64,000 bases of DNA from Apostichopus japonicus (lineage: Eukaryota; Echinodermata; Holothuroidea; Aspidochirotida; Stichopodidae), in the NCBI RefSeq assembly GCF_037975245.1, contig NC_092580.1, forward strand, positions 24,631,001 to 24,695,000. Reading direction: 5' to 3'. Below the pieces are notes generated by a model, which worked only from the letters and a program-made list of their open reading frames with translations, was not told the DNA's origin and did no database searches. Positions 36,537 to 49,300 of this stretch are shown in pieces. Positions within the stretch are counted from its first letter, which is position 1. Every line of letters starts with the position of its first letter. The position numbers and the translations under genes were made by a program.

Positions 36537-37111
36537 AGTCTGACAGCGATTGTAGGTCGCCATTATGGTTTAAAGGATTTAAGAAGGTAATGTGCATCTG
36601 ACGACCTGGATACTTCATTCCCACCTTCAAAAATTTCCCAAATAAAGAATTCATCCACATTCGTTTAAGTGTCGAATAAAATTTGTCTTATATGTAGGCC
36701 TACGACTAAAAGATGTATTCCGTATATATTATGTCATCATATAACAACAGTATCTCATCACATCTCATCACATATAGATTTAAAAGCAGAACAAAGTGGG
36801 AATCCACTCTGACCCGAGTCTGACATATTTTAAGACTTGAGATTTCACTTGAGTTACTTGTTGACATCTTTTGAAACGAATTCAAATTTGTTGTTGTTAC
36901 GAAATAATAATTTTAATTCTTAATTACGGAATAATAATTCGTTATTGCGAAATACAAATTCATATAATTAAGAACAAAGCAGAACATGTTTCGTGCGGCA
37001 CAGATAGGCTTGCGTAAGAAACTTGAGTATGTTCTTCCCTTCTAATATATGCGGTAATATGGCGCTATATAGATTCTACAGACAAACGCGTGCAGTGACC
37101 GTTTCAATCCG
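36537..37111. other. Intergenic, no supported gene
   Basis: AT-rich sequence with ATAATAATTC-like runs near 36900-36960. I see no gene or element boundary. Confidence 0.4.
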
Positions 37112-37113
37112 GT

Positions 37114-37562
37114 GATGAATCTGGTGATAAATCTGAATCCTGGGATGAATCTGAATCCTGGGATGAATCCTGTGATGAATCCTGGGATAGATCTGAATCC
37201 TGTGATGAATCCTGGGATAGATCTGAATCCTGTGATGAATCCTGGGATGAATCTGAATCCTGGGATGAATCCTGTGATGAATCCTGGGATAGATCTGAAT
37301 CCTGTGATGAATCCTGGGATAAATCTGAATCCTGGGATGAATCCTGGGATGAATCCTGTGATGAATCCTGGGATGAATCTGAATCCTGTGATGAATCCTG
37401 GGATGAATCTGAATCCTGGGATGAATCCTGTGATGAATCCTGGGATAGGTCTGAATCCTGTGATGAATCCTGGGATGAACCTGAATCCTGGGATGAATCC
37501 TGGGATGAATCCTGTGATGAATCCTGGGATGAATCTGAATCCTGTGATGAATCCTGGGATAG
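37114..37562. repeat. Minisatellite of 12-, 18- and 30-bp subunits
   Basis: The stretch is built from GATGAATCCTGG, GATGAATCCTGT and GATAGATCTGAATCC-type blocks, all multiples of six bases. Because of this, three long frames stay open at once: Met-Asn-Pro-Gly-rich on the plus strand, and Ile-Pro-Gly-Phe-rich and Ser-Gln-Asp-Ser-rich on the minus strand. The Ser-Gln frame (37104-37580) looks like an SQ cluster, but simultaneous openness of several frames is what the period alone predicts. I do not call it a gene. Confidence 0.92.
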
Positions 37563-37565
37563 CTT

Positions 37566-39303
37566 CAGGTGGAAACACATTTACGTACTAGTTGGCTGAA
37601 ATCATCATGCGTAATAGGGAGAGTAGTATATTAGTACCACCCTGGAACACATCACATGACCCTCCATACATGGTACGCGCGTACGCCCGTATTTACTGTG
37701 TGATAGTTTCTCCAGATCCATTTACCTCGATGAGCTTCAGGTTGGTGCGTGGCACAGAACTATATCACCTGGGGCTGACTTTCGTTTTCATTACTAAGGT
37801 AATGAAAGAGTGATTTAGATATAAGTAATGCTCCTCCTTATTACTTTCAAACTGTTTTGAGTTTTTTTGTGACGAATTTCCTTTCTGAAAGTCAGGTTGT
37901 TAAATTATCTGTTAAAATCTGGTCGCCGTTATATGTTATTGTTAATTTACTGTATACTTTCTGTAGAAGTAATAGTTTTGCGAAATATTTTAGTAGGATG
38001 GTGACTTCGAAGTTCGCCCACTTAAGACTTAAAACACCCCAAAACTAAATCTTCTGGTATAAATCATTTGAAAATATACTTCATATGGTGGGAGAATTTT
38101 GTTATAGTACGATACACGGCCAAACTTTCTTTCCTGCAAACTGTTTTCACGTTGTTTTCCAAGAAGATTCTTCGTGATTGTGGAACTAGTATTTCTTGCT
38201 AGAGTATTGCGAATTTCGGCCACGCAACCTACAGTGTGGCGCTGGTAAAAATTGGTGGCGCTGTTGCTCTTTCAGTAATTATAACAGACTTCATAGATCT
38301 TCGTCATTTTATTGACAAATATGTAAGTAATTTCTTGCACACGGGTCATTTTGGAGAGAAAATAACTGTAGCTTCGTACTTTTTGGTGAAATTTGGCTCT
38401 TCCTGTAGGTTTTCATGGTGAAAATCGTGTATTTCTTAGGGTGCCCGAACTTCGCAGTATGGCGAACTTCGCAATAGTGACTATACTTGATGTCGAGTAA
38501 TTTACCCAGTTAGGCCTAGGTTGTAATCAAATGGTAAATTGTAAACATTTTCTGTAGTGCAGTTTCTTGGTAACTGAGTAAGGTAAGGCACCTTATCACA
38601 AATGTGCAGCTTTGACATTTTCTAACTAGCATTACATGAAGCATTAGCCTACCTCAGTGTAGGCCTAATTTTAGGCCGTAGGCTATATTTGTTGTTCCTG
38701 GCCAATCGCCAGCTGCAAAAGAGAAGGTAGTCTATTCACACTGCAGCTGAAAGTACAAGGAGTAGTGCTGTTTGTATTCATAGGTAAATAGTGTGAATAA
38801 GGGAGTGCAAGTGTGACAGTTATGTACCAATACTGCCTATGTAATCTGCCACATGAATAGTACTACCACTTCTCAACTAGGTTTAATGCATTGCTTTTCA
38901 TCTGGCTGCCAGGTAAATAACCACAATGCTTTTGTTTTCTTCATGCATGACTGATTTTGTTCAAAATTTCAGAAAATATGATAAGTATCATCACTTATAT
39001 TTATGTTTCACTTAACTTGTCCGCTTTTGTATTCATGCTGTTGGATAGGGGTCTTGGTTATTTCCCGTAAAACTGATTACTGTAAATGTTGACAAATTAA
39101 CAGTTGTTTGGCCAGTTTCACTCTAGCATATATAATAAAGTGCAAAAGACAGTCTAAGGTCAATCAAGATTCATATTACATCTTGAGAGTTTGGTGATCT
39201 GATTGTTAGTTTTTTGAAGTGTATATGGATTGGCTAGGTTGTGTGCAATAATATTCCAACTGTAAATAAAGTGGATTCATGCTATTTACATTGATTTCTC
39301 CAG
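37566..39303. other. Upstream region of DPM3, promoter and first exon not resolved
   Basis: No coding exon is recognised. A good acceptor (ttgatttctccag, ending 39303) precedes the DPM3 start codon by 25 bp, so at least one non-coding first exon should lie upstream in this region. Its donor could not be identified with confidence. The sequence includes several AGGCCT-containing octamers (near 38510 and 38655-38690). Confidence 0.45.
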
Positions 39304-39328
39304 GTGTTGCTGATTGTGTCCTATCAAG

Positions 39329-41564
39329 ATGGCAACTAAGCTTGTGCAATGGCTGACACTCTTCACATTATTCTCTAGTGTTTGGTTATCACTTGTTTTA
39401 AAACTAATTCCTGTAGAACTTGACCCAAGAATTATGGATGTATTATGGCCAGTAAGTATTGATTGAAAAGATCTTTCTATATTTTGTTAAGCTTTTTTCT
39501 TTATGACATTTCATTGGCTAATAAGTCAAATTTAAGCCACAATCATGAAAATGTTCTCAGAACAATGAAGATAAACAAAGCTTTTTTGTTAGTAGATCAT
39601 AATACTGTAGATCTGACACCAACTGACAAGTCTTTATTGATGAGATCTTTAAACTTGTAGCCAGGTTGAGTATTGTATCTACAATGTGAAATAATTGTTG
39701 TAATAGCTGTAATATGTTATAGTATACCAGTATGAGTGAGTGCTCTAAAATGCCAAATTCCAAGCTCCATCCTAATATAAGTATTAGAATAAATTTACTG
39801 TAATCAGGTGGGCAAACAATACAAGGCATTCAATAAAGAATTAAAGTTAAATAGTATTTCTGTAAATCCTACGTTTAAGTGTCAGTTTTGTTTGCTGTTG
39901 TAACTGACAGTTTGGTCACTGACCACTTGCATCATGTAGTTCCTGTTCCTCCAAATGTCACCTCTTTACCTTATTCAATATTTCAAAATGACCTTTTAGT
40001 GACTCAGATCATTATATCAAAATACATGATATGCAGTTTATAATAATCTATTTTAGGATATTGAGGTTGAGGAAGCCGTCATTGTTGGGGTTTCAGCTAC
40101 CTTAGACGTCTATTTATTATTTTGCGATCATTTACAAAGGAGGTATTTTGTCCTACGAGGGAATGAACGAATGAATCATGTTAATGATCATGTAATCTCT
40201 TTGAGCGACCGTACTCTGTCGTCGATTCCTTTGAGATGAATTAACCTGGCTCGACGAATGAGTGGGAAGGGTGAGGCGTCGGTTTATGGTTGCGATAACA
40301 AATAACTGCCCGACTATTATTATTATTATTCCTATTAAACCTAAATTCACCTTTAAAAACTGGGCATAGAAGTTTTATCTAGTTCTTAACTTGTAACTTT
40401 CAAATGAAATTCCTGATGGTTTAAGTGCCTGGTTATCTGAGTCTCTGCTCTTTATTTATCTTCCCACATTTCTTAACAGCTTCCAATTTATCTTCTTGTG
40501 GTGTTTGGGGTAAGTAAACCTAACTTTTTTATGAAGTTTGTAAAGATAAGATGATGAGGTTGTGTGGGCGAGGCTTAGAGTTTTTTAAGTTGAAAGTCAT
40601 ATAGTTGATTTAATTCAGTGAAATGATGACTTTGTATAATATATTAAGGTAATGAACGATAGTGTCACTTCTTACAAAGGAGAACAATACTGACGTTAAA
40701 TGTCAATTTAATTTCCGTAACTTATTTATTTTACATGCTAATTATATTTTTCAGAGCTATTCATTAGCAACGATTGGTTACCGCGTAGCGACATTTAATG
40801 ATTGTGATGAAGCTGCCGAATCACTAAAACAGGTAAGTTTATAGTCTGTGGAAAAAGGAAAAACACTGATTTTTTTTTTTTTACACACAATATGATCAAT
40901 ACAGAGTTTACATCAACATGGTGATTGGTAGAAAGATATATCATTATCAAATTTTGTGATGAAGTAAAGTGCAATTGAAGTTTCTCAATGTCTCTGAATA
41001 AATGTGTTCTTGTTGTGCTTCAAAATGTACGGTAATGTGACACATATTCAGTACATTACCAGATTGTTACTTATTTGATGTATTTTATATTCAAGTAGTG
41101 CTTCAACAAAAGCTATTGGAGTCCTCTCTTCAGTATCAGAAGGACTATACAGTCATAAAAGAAAGAAATAGGTATGCTCAAATGGCCACCAACAATGAAA
41201 ATCTTGCTTTTTTTTTTCTTGCCACAATAAGAACATTTTTCTTGTGTGTGCCTAATAATGTTACGATCTTGATATTTAATAGTTTTCATGATACTGTGAA
41301 TTGAACAACAGTGTACTCTTAACTTAATTTTGATTTCAAAAATTGATGCTTTTTTTTGTGTCTTCAATTTAGTCAAGCTTCTGACTTTTGTTGTCTTTGT
41401 ACAAGTGGGTCTTCAAGATTAGTAGTTTGGAAGTATTGATATAGCTGGATATTGTTTTGATTGGAATACAAGAAGTGTCTTACTTGTTTTCTTTTGGTTT
41501 GTTGTTAAAGGAAATTAAAGAAGCCAGAGAAGATCTGACAAGAAAAGGATTTAAATTTTCTTGA
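39329..41564 (+). CDS. DPM3: Dolichol-phosphate mannosyltransferase subunit 3 (DPM3), four coding exons
   Basis: Coding exons are 39329-39451, 40480-40509, 40755-40832 and 41511-41564, all in phase 0 with GT-AG borders. They join to 94 residues plus TGA, against 92 in the human protein. DPM3 is the small ER membrane subunit that tethers the catalytic DPM1 and works with DPM2 to make dolichol-phosphate-mannose for N-glycans, GPI anchors and O-mannosylation. Residues 8-27 form the first membrane helix and about 42-60 the second (LPIYLLVVFGSYSLATIGYR). The C-terminal cytosolic part, from VATFNDCDEAAESLKQ to LTRKGFKFS, closely follows the family signature (GTVGYRVATFHDCEDAA and LARRGLRF in human). 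The start codon sits in a good context (aagATGG), 25 bp after an acceptor that implies a 5-prime UTR intron. The second exon is only 30 bp. Identification is by remembered family sequence and is strong. Confidence 0.95.
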
Positions 41565-42706
41565 TGTCATAACTCGCTATGATAGACAAATACTATTCAT
41601 TCATTGGACTGCTGGGTGATTTGTTGCTGGTCCTATGTTTGGATTCACAAGGCCGACTTTGGATACATGAAGCTGTGGATGCTTCTATTTACCACCGTAT
41701 GGTTCAAGGTTATTCTCATATTCAAAATGTGCTCTTTTAATTTTATGCAAGCTTTTTCGTTCCCTCAATGTAATTATTCGTGTTTGGTGGATCATAGAAT
41801 TGAATGCATCTCATTCTATTTAAAAGCTAACCCTGGTATTTATCGAGTTATCAGGTTTGCCTCCCAAACATGCTGTCAAGAACAACAGTAGTCACCTGGA
41901 CCCCTGATACAAGCAGGGGAAGGGGTGGAGGGGAAAGGGGTGGAGAGGGGAAGGTTGGTAGAGGGTGGTCCCACCATACGTTTTGCAGATCATTAAACAT
42001 TAGTCTGATTCTTCCTCCCCCAACCCTTCCACTCAATTTCAAAACTTATGTTGGCATCCATGCCACTTGCTCTCAGAGATTTTACACCATGTCCTCAGAC
42101 AAATTAAATTGTCTCAAAATGTGAAAGTACTAATGCTTATTAGTGATAATAATATTGAGGGGTCAGAGCTGCAGAAGTATCTCTTTACAAAACTTTAACT
42201 AATCTCTGGCAAGCTATATGTTTCTGACAGTGCATTATGACTTTACAAGTGATCACTATAGCCCTCAAATTGTTGTGTGCTAAAAACTGCTAAACTGTTT
42301 TCAAAATTTCTTCTTGCCGGTAGTTTGCTTTCCAAATCATGGTTATAAAGAAGTTTTAGATTAGACAAGGAGATGTTTCTCTCTGTGGGTTAATATGTTT
42401 AAAGGTTAGCAGTAAATGCATTTTCTGAACTTTCATGTCTTATCAATATTGTGACTTTCCAGCAGATGTCGTAAGAATTAAGGAAATATTCAACTGTTCT
42501 CAAGTATGGTATATATGTAAAATATGCTTCGCTATGCCAAAGTAGATTTGATCGAAGCAGTCTTCTTGAGCAATACCTTGTAAATTATACCTGTGGGGAT
42601 TTCTTTCTCACAATTTTTGTTGTTGATTCCACCACTTTGCAATTTATGCTAATTTGAATATCAATTCATCCCAATATACAGTATCCCATTCCTTTTGCTA
42701 TTTTTT
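41565..42706. other. 3-prime flank of DPM3, no further gene
   Basis: Presumably contains the DPM3 3-prime UTR, but I did not find a convincing polyadenylation signal soon after the stop. A short G/A-rich stretch lies near 41918-41960. No other feature is supported. Confidence 0.4.
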
Positions 42707-43894
42707 AGCTCATACCAGCATGCTGGTGTGAGCTATTGTTACAGTGCGGCGTCTATCACTCTATCCGTCAACAATTGGTAAAACCGCTCCTACAGTACTC
42801 GCACAGTGTTTGATGGAATTTCATGAAACTTGGACACAAGGACCATTGGGTATAGGGCCATCAGAGATGGTCCGAAATTTGGGGTCAAAGGTCACCTGTG
42901 GGCCGTAATGGGCCATTTTGTGGATGCAAAATGCTTCTTCTCCTACAGATTCCATGGTACAATGTTGAGGGTTTGTCACGATAGTACTGTGGAAGTTTTA
43001 CCTTCAGGGTGTTCATGAATTTGAGATCAAAGATCAACTAGGGGTCTTTTGTGGCCCGGGCCGTGGCCCTATATTTTCAAATTGCTCCTGTTCGTACAGT
43101 GTATGGCCAGTTATAATGAAACTTAGTCACAACGTTCCTCGGGATGAGAGTTACGAGGGGTGTTCGGAAAATTGAGGTCAAATGTCATTTAGGGGGTCAT
43201 CGGGGGGTCATTCTTTGTAATATTTTCAAATATCTCAATCTCCTCAAGATTTTGATGGATCATATTCAAAGTTGAACTGATGATTGTTGAATTGTGTATG
43301 AATAAGGTGATGCTAAAAATTTTTGGTCAAAAGTTAATTAATTACAATTAATCCCCATTGTTTAAAAAAATCTGAGCCTTCACTTTTTGCCAAAGCTCCT
43401 TTAATTTGTCTCCCAGTCTCTGCAGTGTTTGTTTACATTTGTGGTTAAGCTCTGCAGAGGCTGTTAGTGGAATTAAAGCAGGACTGGGAGTTGTTATTAA
43501 CTGTTGAACTGTAAGCATGAGAGCCCTATAGCCAATCAGCACTTGCCCATTCTTAGAAGTCTTTGAGCCTGAGGTATGTAGGCAGCCAGCCAAAATTTTG
43601 GCAAGGAGTGCTTCAGGTCTGCTCAGGTAGAGGGGAGAAAGTTTAATAGGGTAGGTCAGTGGTATTGTTTGAGAGAGTGGGTAAAATAGGATTTAAAGGG
43701 GGAAAATAGGAATTATAGCTAGTGGTGTGGCCAGGATTCTGCTAACGGAGGGGGGGGGGGGGGGGTTATCCCTCATGGGCCCAAAATTGGTGGAATCTGA
43801 AAAATGGCCTGAAATATGGTGGGCCATAAAGTTTTGTGGGCCCTACATTTTTAAGCTCGAAAAGGTATGAGCTTCTGCACTATTGGTGCTCTAG
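42707..43894. mobile_element. Dispersed repeat with GCTCATACC ends
   Basis: It begins with a 28-bp palindrome (42707-42734) whose arms AGCTCATACCAGC and GCTGGTGTGAGCT differ by one position that still allows a G-T pair. Near its right end it has GGTATGAGC (43863-43871), the complement of the start. This end sequence, followed by text about ATTTCATGAAACTTGG, resembles a dispersed repeat I have seen in marine invertebrate genomes. The right boundary is approximate. A piece resembling a hAT end (GTGGTGTGGCCAGGATTC, 43723 onward) with a 16-G run at 43750-43765 is inserted near its right side. No protein-coding capacity is seen. Confidence 0.5.
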
Positions 43895-46337
43895 TTTTAC
43901 GATTATAGCTAATTTGCTGTCATGGCTACCATTAAGGTCAACAATAGTGATGCAGTTTTTACTCCCTGAATTTGTGCCTGCCGTGCTGAACTGCAGGAAG
44001 ATATGATTAAAATGAACTTTCTGCTTGTTGAATTTATTATCTGTGGTTTAAGCATCGGCCAAACAAAAGCATTCAAAGCTGTGAATGCAAAACATATTTA
44101 GTAGGGAATGTGCCAGGGTGCAATCGTATGAAATTGTTCTCAATAGCTGTATTTTGTTGGTGCAGTTGTGCTTTTAATTGCTCAGCACTTTTGGATTTAA
44201 GGGTAAGGCCTCGCTTGCCACCATCCCCTTCCAAACAGGTCTTCTCCGTTAACCTAACAGCTAGGTTGGATAAGTTCTTGATTAGTTTCCAACTCCATTA
44301 CAGTAACTCTTTCCAGATCTTCTGCTTTTGCCCTCTTTCCTGTGGGAATGTTGGGTTTAAGATTAACTTGTTAATTTAAGGAATTAAAAAGTTATGCTGT
44401 TTATGATATTCTGTATAGCCAGGAGCATACACTAGGACATGGAGATCTCCCTCAGCTTGAAGGTATGAGTGAAGAATAAGAACAAGCAAGCAAATAACAA
44501 AAATATTTATCATGCTGTACCAAATAATAAACTTTTATCCTATTATTACTACATTTTCCTAGCTACTTCTGTCTCTTTCTGTTTTTCTTTTTTGATTCCT
44601 AGGAACATCTCTTTAGCAAGCATGATGCACAACAGTTAAAAATTTAATTGAATTTCCCAAACTTTGTGAGTAATGCTACAGAGAAGGCACAATTTTGTAC
44701 TTTTGCAAATATGAAAATAATATGTATATAATAAAGAAACATATCAAATCATACAGAGTGTTTCTTGCATATTTTACTTTATTTTCATTTCTCATGCATA
44801 CAAGATAAAATACCCATCTGCTACCACTAGAAACACCACTTACTGTTTCTGTTGATTAACAAACCGGAAAATGTAGGTAAATGCCCATTTTTCAGTCGGT
44901 ACTCTTTTGATTGCCCCCTTGGGAGGTGCATTGGTATATCCAAATCTACTCTCCAGTAGAGCCAAATCATAACACCTTAGAAATTTTGTTTGAAGTATAG
45001 GCAAACCTGATGATGATCATCAAAATTTCAAGAGGCGAGTGAAGCAAATTTTTTGCTACAATCCTGCCCTCCCCCTTTTCCAATGCTACTTCATTGGACC
45101 CCTTATATTCACTTCCAAAAGTTTCTGTCGATCCCAATGACACGAATATAAATATCTTGTGAATTTCAGTCGAGAAAATAAATGATACCCCTCCTTCCTT
45201 TCCTTCCAACTCCCCCAACCCACCCTTGTTAGTACTACAAAGGATATATTATACACACTTCTTTCCCATGTGTTACAGTTTGAAAGAAATTTAGTCACGA
45301 TGTAATAATAGCAGAAGAATTATTGGTGGGTTTCTTGTTTCATTTCAAGCTCAATGGAGTTCTAAAAGAGCTTACTGTGTAAATTAAAATTACTACAACA
45401 TCTTGACCAATGTTTGGAACCACAGCTAGCAGTCCTGGTGGTATTTTGTACAAACTTTCTTTCTTGAGAAATGACACAAAATCACAGGCTCATCAAGCAA
45501 AAGTGACTGGACTAGTTCTTGTTCCACAAACCATTGGGGACAAAACCTAAAAATAAAATAAATAAATAATGAGGCTCCAAATTTTGGCAAGGTAAAATAG
45601 AGGTGGATGTCATCCATGGGTGCCTTGTATGAAGCAAAACAGATTATTGTGCTTATTAGACAGATAAAACAATTGCTTAACATTAACAAGTCAGGCCTGA
45701 ATTGAGGAGGTGACATCATTGTCAATGTCCATCTCAGAGCTGTCTCGATAGTTGTCAAGTTTTTAGAGGTGAATATGTTCAAATCCAGAAAGGCATAGAA
45801 TATTATCAGCATCTCTTTTTGCTATATTATGATGTAATAACACTAAAAGTCTGTCTAAAGTCACCCTTTAAATCAAACTCTATATTAAACTAAATATTTC
45901 TTCAGTATTCAGTATGTCAATATTTAATTGATGGGTGTTACTGGAATTCAAACGTAGACCACAGAGCGGATGCTTCCTGGCTTGGTGTTACAACTATTGG
46001 CAATTGCAATATTAGCATCCTTGAAAGGTCACACAAAAAGTAGGTACAAAAATAAACTGTTCCTGTAAAAAATATCAAAAAAGGAATGTGGATTATTGTG
46101 TATCCACTTACTACTGAAAATAATCAAAATATCACTCCACTGAAAAATTGGTTAAATGACCCTGTGATATGGTGAACGTATTAATGAATAAATTCATAAA
46201 TTAAACTTGATTGGATAAACAATAAAAGAAACCATAATAAATTATGTCTAGCATGCTCAATTAAAGATAATGATGCACTAGAATATTAATCAATTAATTA
46301 ATGATATTGCCCATGTGTATTGCATCAACAAAACAAA
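43895..46337. other. Intergenic between two convergent genes
   Basis: Reading frames such as 44110-44379 (+) and 45426-45812 (-) show no family resemblance. The end of the NCKIPSD transcript should lie on the left flank of 46338. An ATTAAA on the minus strand near 45923-45928 is the only weak candidate polyadenylation signal I noticed. Confidence 0.4.
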
Positions 46338-49300
46338 TCAAGAATTAAGTGAAAGCTGTTGTCCAAATTTAGTTTTCATTCTGGTCACTATTGCCTTGTC
46401 CTCCTCGCTGGCACTTCCTTCCTCTCCTAAGATGCGATCAAAGACCGCTACTAACTCTGAAAGTCTGTGACAATGTTCCCAGTATGAAGAGTTCTCAAAT
46501 ATCTTGAAGAGCAGAGACAAATTTTCTGTCCTTATCTGTAATGACAGTAGAAAACAAGACAAGTTGATGCTATGATATACTATGTACTTCACTTTGAAGA
46601 CTATAGTTGTAGACACGCAGCAGTTTTCATTTTATTCTATTTATCCACAGTTGTTAAATATAGAACGGAAATCGCATTTGCAGCAGTCTATAATTGTTTT
46701 CTGGGAAACGACATCGTATACAAAAATCTACTTGGATTGATTGTCCCATCATTTTTTTTTCTGCAGACGCTCATGTATTTCCCAGCCATGAGATCTAAAA
46801 CTTAAGGTTTGGGAGCATCATTGGTTCTGGGAAGTGTTATTTCCGGCGATCTGGGAGGTATATTTGCCAAAAAAAATCTTGTACGCTATGCGCGAACCCA
46901 TGGTCGTGCTCCGCTTAGATAGTATCAGAAAAAGGACACGCGACCCCACCATTATCCAAGACTGATCTGCGCCCATGCCTGCACCATAGAAAATGTCCCC
47001 CTCAATATATGAAACAAATCGCCGCCCCTGGTACTTTGTATCTCGTTTTGGAGACTATAGCTGTAGACATGGACAAATCACTGTTGCCTTGATCATCTGT
47101 CAATAACCTGTGTATGTTTCTTGTTGAATGGTTACAACCAGGCAATGTTTTGTACTTGTTTACAAGGAGTATCTGATTACAAACAATGTGAAACATTGAA
47201 GAGAAAAATAATCCACACGATTTGTTGAAATCCCCATCCCAATCAATATCTTGCCCCTAACTACTATAGATATATGATTGATTGAATGTGACTGGCTAGA
47301 ACTTAAACTACTCCAAGAAATTGGATCACAGTAAGAGATCTGTGATGTCATCTGAGAAAATTTTCTTCAAAACTATTCTTATGCTATTATAATTTTCTTG
47401 TTAATTTATTCTTGAAACCTGATACATTTACAATGTTTGCTTAATAGGCTGTCAAGTTTTTTTTTTTTTTTTTAGAAATGTTTCTTTTTCCGCTATGGAT
47501 AAATGTCTGACAGGCTATAAAGAGAAAACAAGGACATTTTTATTTTTAGCTGGAATGCCCTGATGACATCATCCTTTCAGCTGTTGCCAGATGCAATTAC
47601 AAAATATCACAAAATATGAAAAATTCATATCTTTGCAATGAAAACATCTCTGAGGATGTGGTTTTCACCTATAGATTCAGAAAGTGTTAAACAATCAACA
47701 TAATTAGCCACCAGAACATCCTGTTGTTCATTCTTGCTCATTTCTTTCAGAAGAATAAAAAACACCAAAATTGGCAGAGGCAGGTACATCATGGTGATAA
47801 TGTGGTAGAAAGCTAAGTATCAGCAAACGTTGCCCAACAGGCTTAGACCAACAGAATAGATATAGGCTCCTGATGTAAATTTATGTGTTCTCATCACATG
47901 TACACCAGACTACACAGGTCATGAAAAACAGGAATATCTGCTGACAGGATTACATGAAGATTTCAAATCACTCTATTTTGCAAACTGACCTGATTCCCGG
48001 GCGAAAGATCGGTCAACTGCCTTACGATGATACCGATCAAAACCTTCATGTCGTTGGTGTAGAATATCTCTGATGTGGTCTGACTTGAAAAAACATCCAA
48101 GAGAAATTTGATCAGAGAATCGGGTGCATCAGTGACATGATCCAAAACCTTTACAGGATCCACTGAAAAGGGATGGAGAAATGAAAGTAACATGAAAACC
48201 ATCATGTATGATGAATAATATAGGTTCTGTATCAATAGGTCATACTTAAGCATTAACTGGATCATCCGATTATCTCTTAAAAGTAGTGTGTGACATATCT
48301 GCATCAGTACATGATGCTACAAAGATTAACTCGATCAACTGAGGAGATGGAAAATTCAACACAAAGTATTATGTATGAATAGTAAAAATCTGAAACATCG
48401 GCATCAATCAGTGATCCATAAACATTAATAAGATCTGGGACGAAGCAACAAGAAAAAATATCTGTGAAGACCAACAGCAGAATATCTCACCCACCTTATA
48501 AACACAAAGTTTTATCTTGCTCTAAACATACTTGCAGAATCCTCTTACGATAGAATACACATGCTACATGCAGGTTAATCACAATAAGTTTGTACCACTA
48601 TTTTTCATTGGGCATACTCAATACTGCATTCTATCACAGCACAATTCGGGAGATATCTCTTGCTCACCCTCTCTTGTCTGTGAAGTAAACTAATTGCTCC
48701 ATTGATAACATGGAAACATGTCTATCTTACCTCCTCTATTCACTAGCAGCATGATCTTCTCTGAGAAACTCTTGCAAGGCCTTCCTGTGGCTAACACAGA
48801 CATTAGTGTATTACTTGCTGGATCTGTTCAAGAAAACAAATTTGGAGGAAAAATTTAAATTTCAAGCTAACTAAGTTTGCAATATATTTGAAAGTTGATG
48901 TCCAAAGTACCCACCTATGTTAAAATCGCTTTCATGAATTTTTATGCTTCAGTTGCAGTGAAGTAATATACCAACCCATTCATACATTAGACTAGATACA
49001 CCAACTGACAATGACATAAAGACCTTGGCTAGTACTGTGTCTATTATGTTACTCACATCTTGACATAAAGAAGTAATACATGACATCAAATGTCATTTGC
49101 TCTCATTGCACAACACAGCTGTAACCACTATAACTGAATTTACTGCAAAGTGAAGGTATAGTTAATGGGGCTGTGCTTGTTGCTGTTACTCTCATGGTTC
49201 TGTTTAATCTGGTTCTGTTTAAAATATCTGGGAATATGAAGCACATTATGATATTTGTAATAACTCTTATCCTTTTGAGGTACTAGATATATCAAATGGG

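Noticed and set aside
37042-37591. Three long frames across the minisatellite
   Set aside because: All follow from a repeat period divisible by three, with no promoter, splice or domain support.
38236-38421. Hydrophobic 61-residue frame upstream of DPM3
   Set aside because: It begins at GTG rather than ATG and has no family resemblance.
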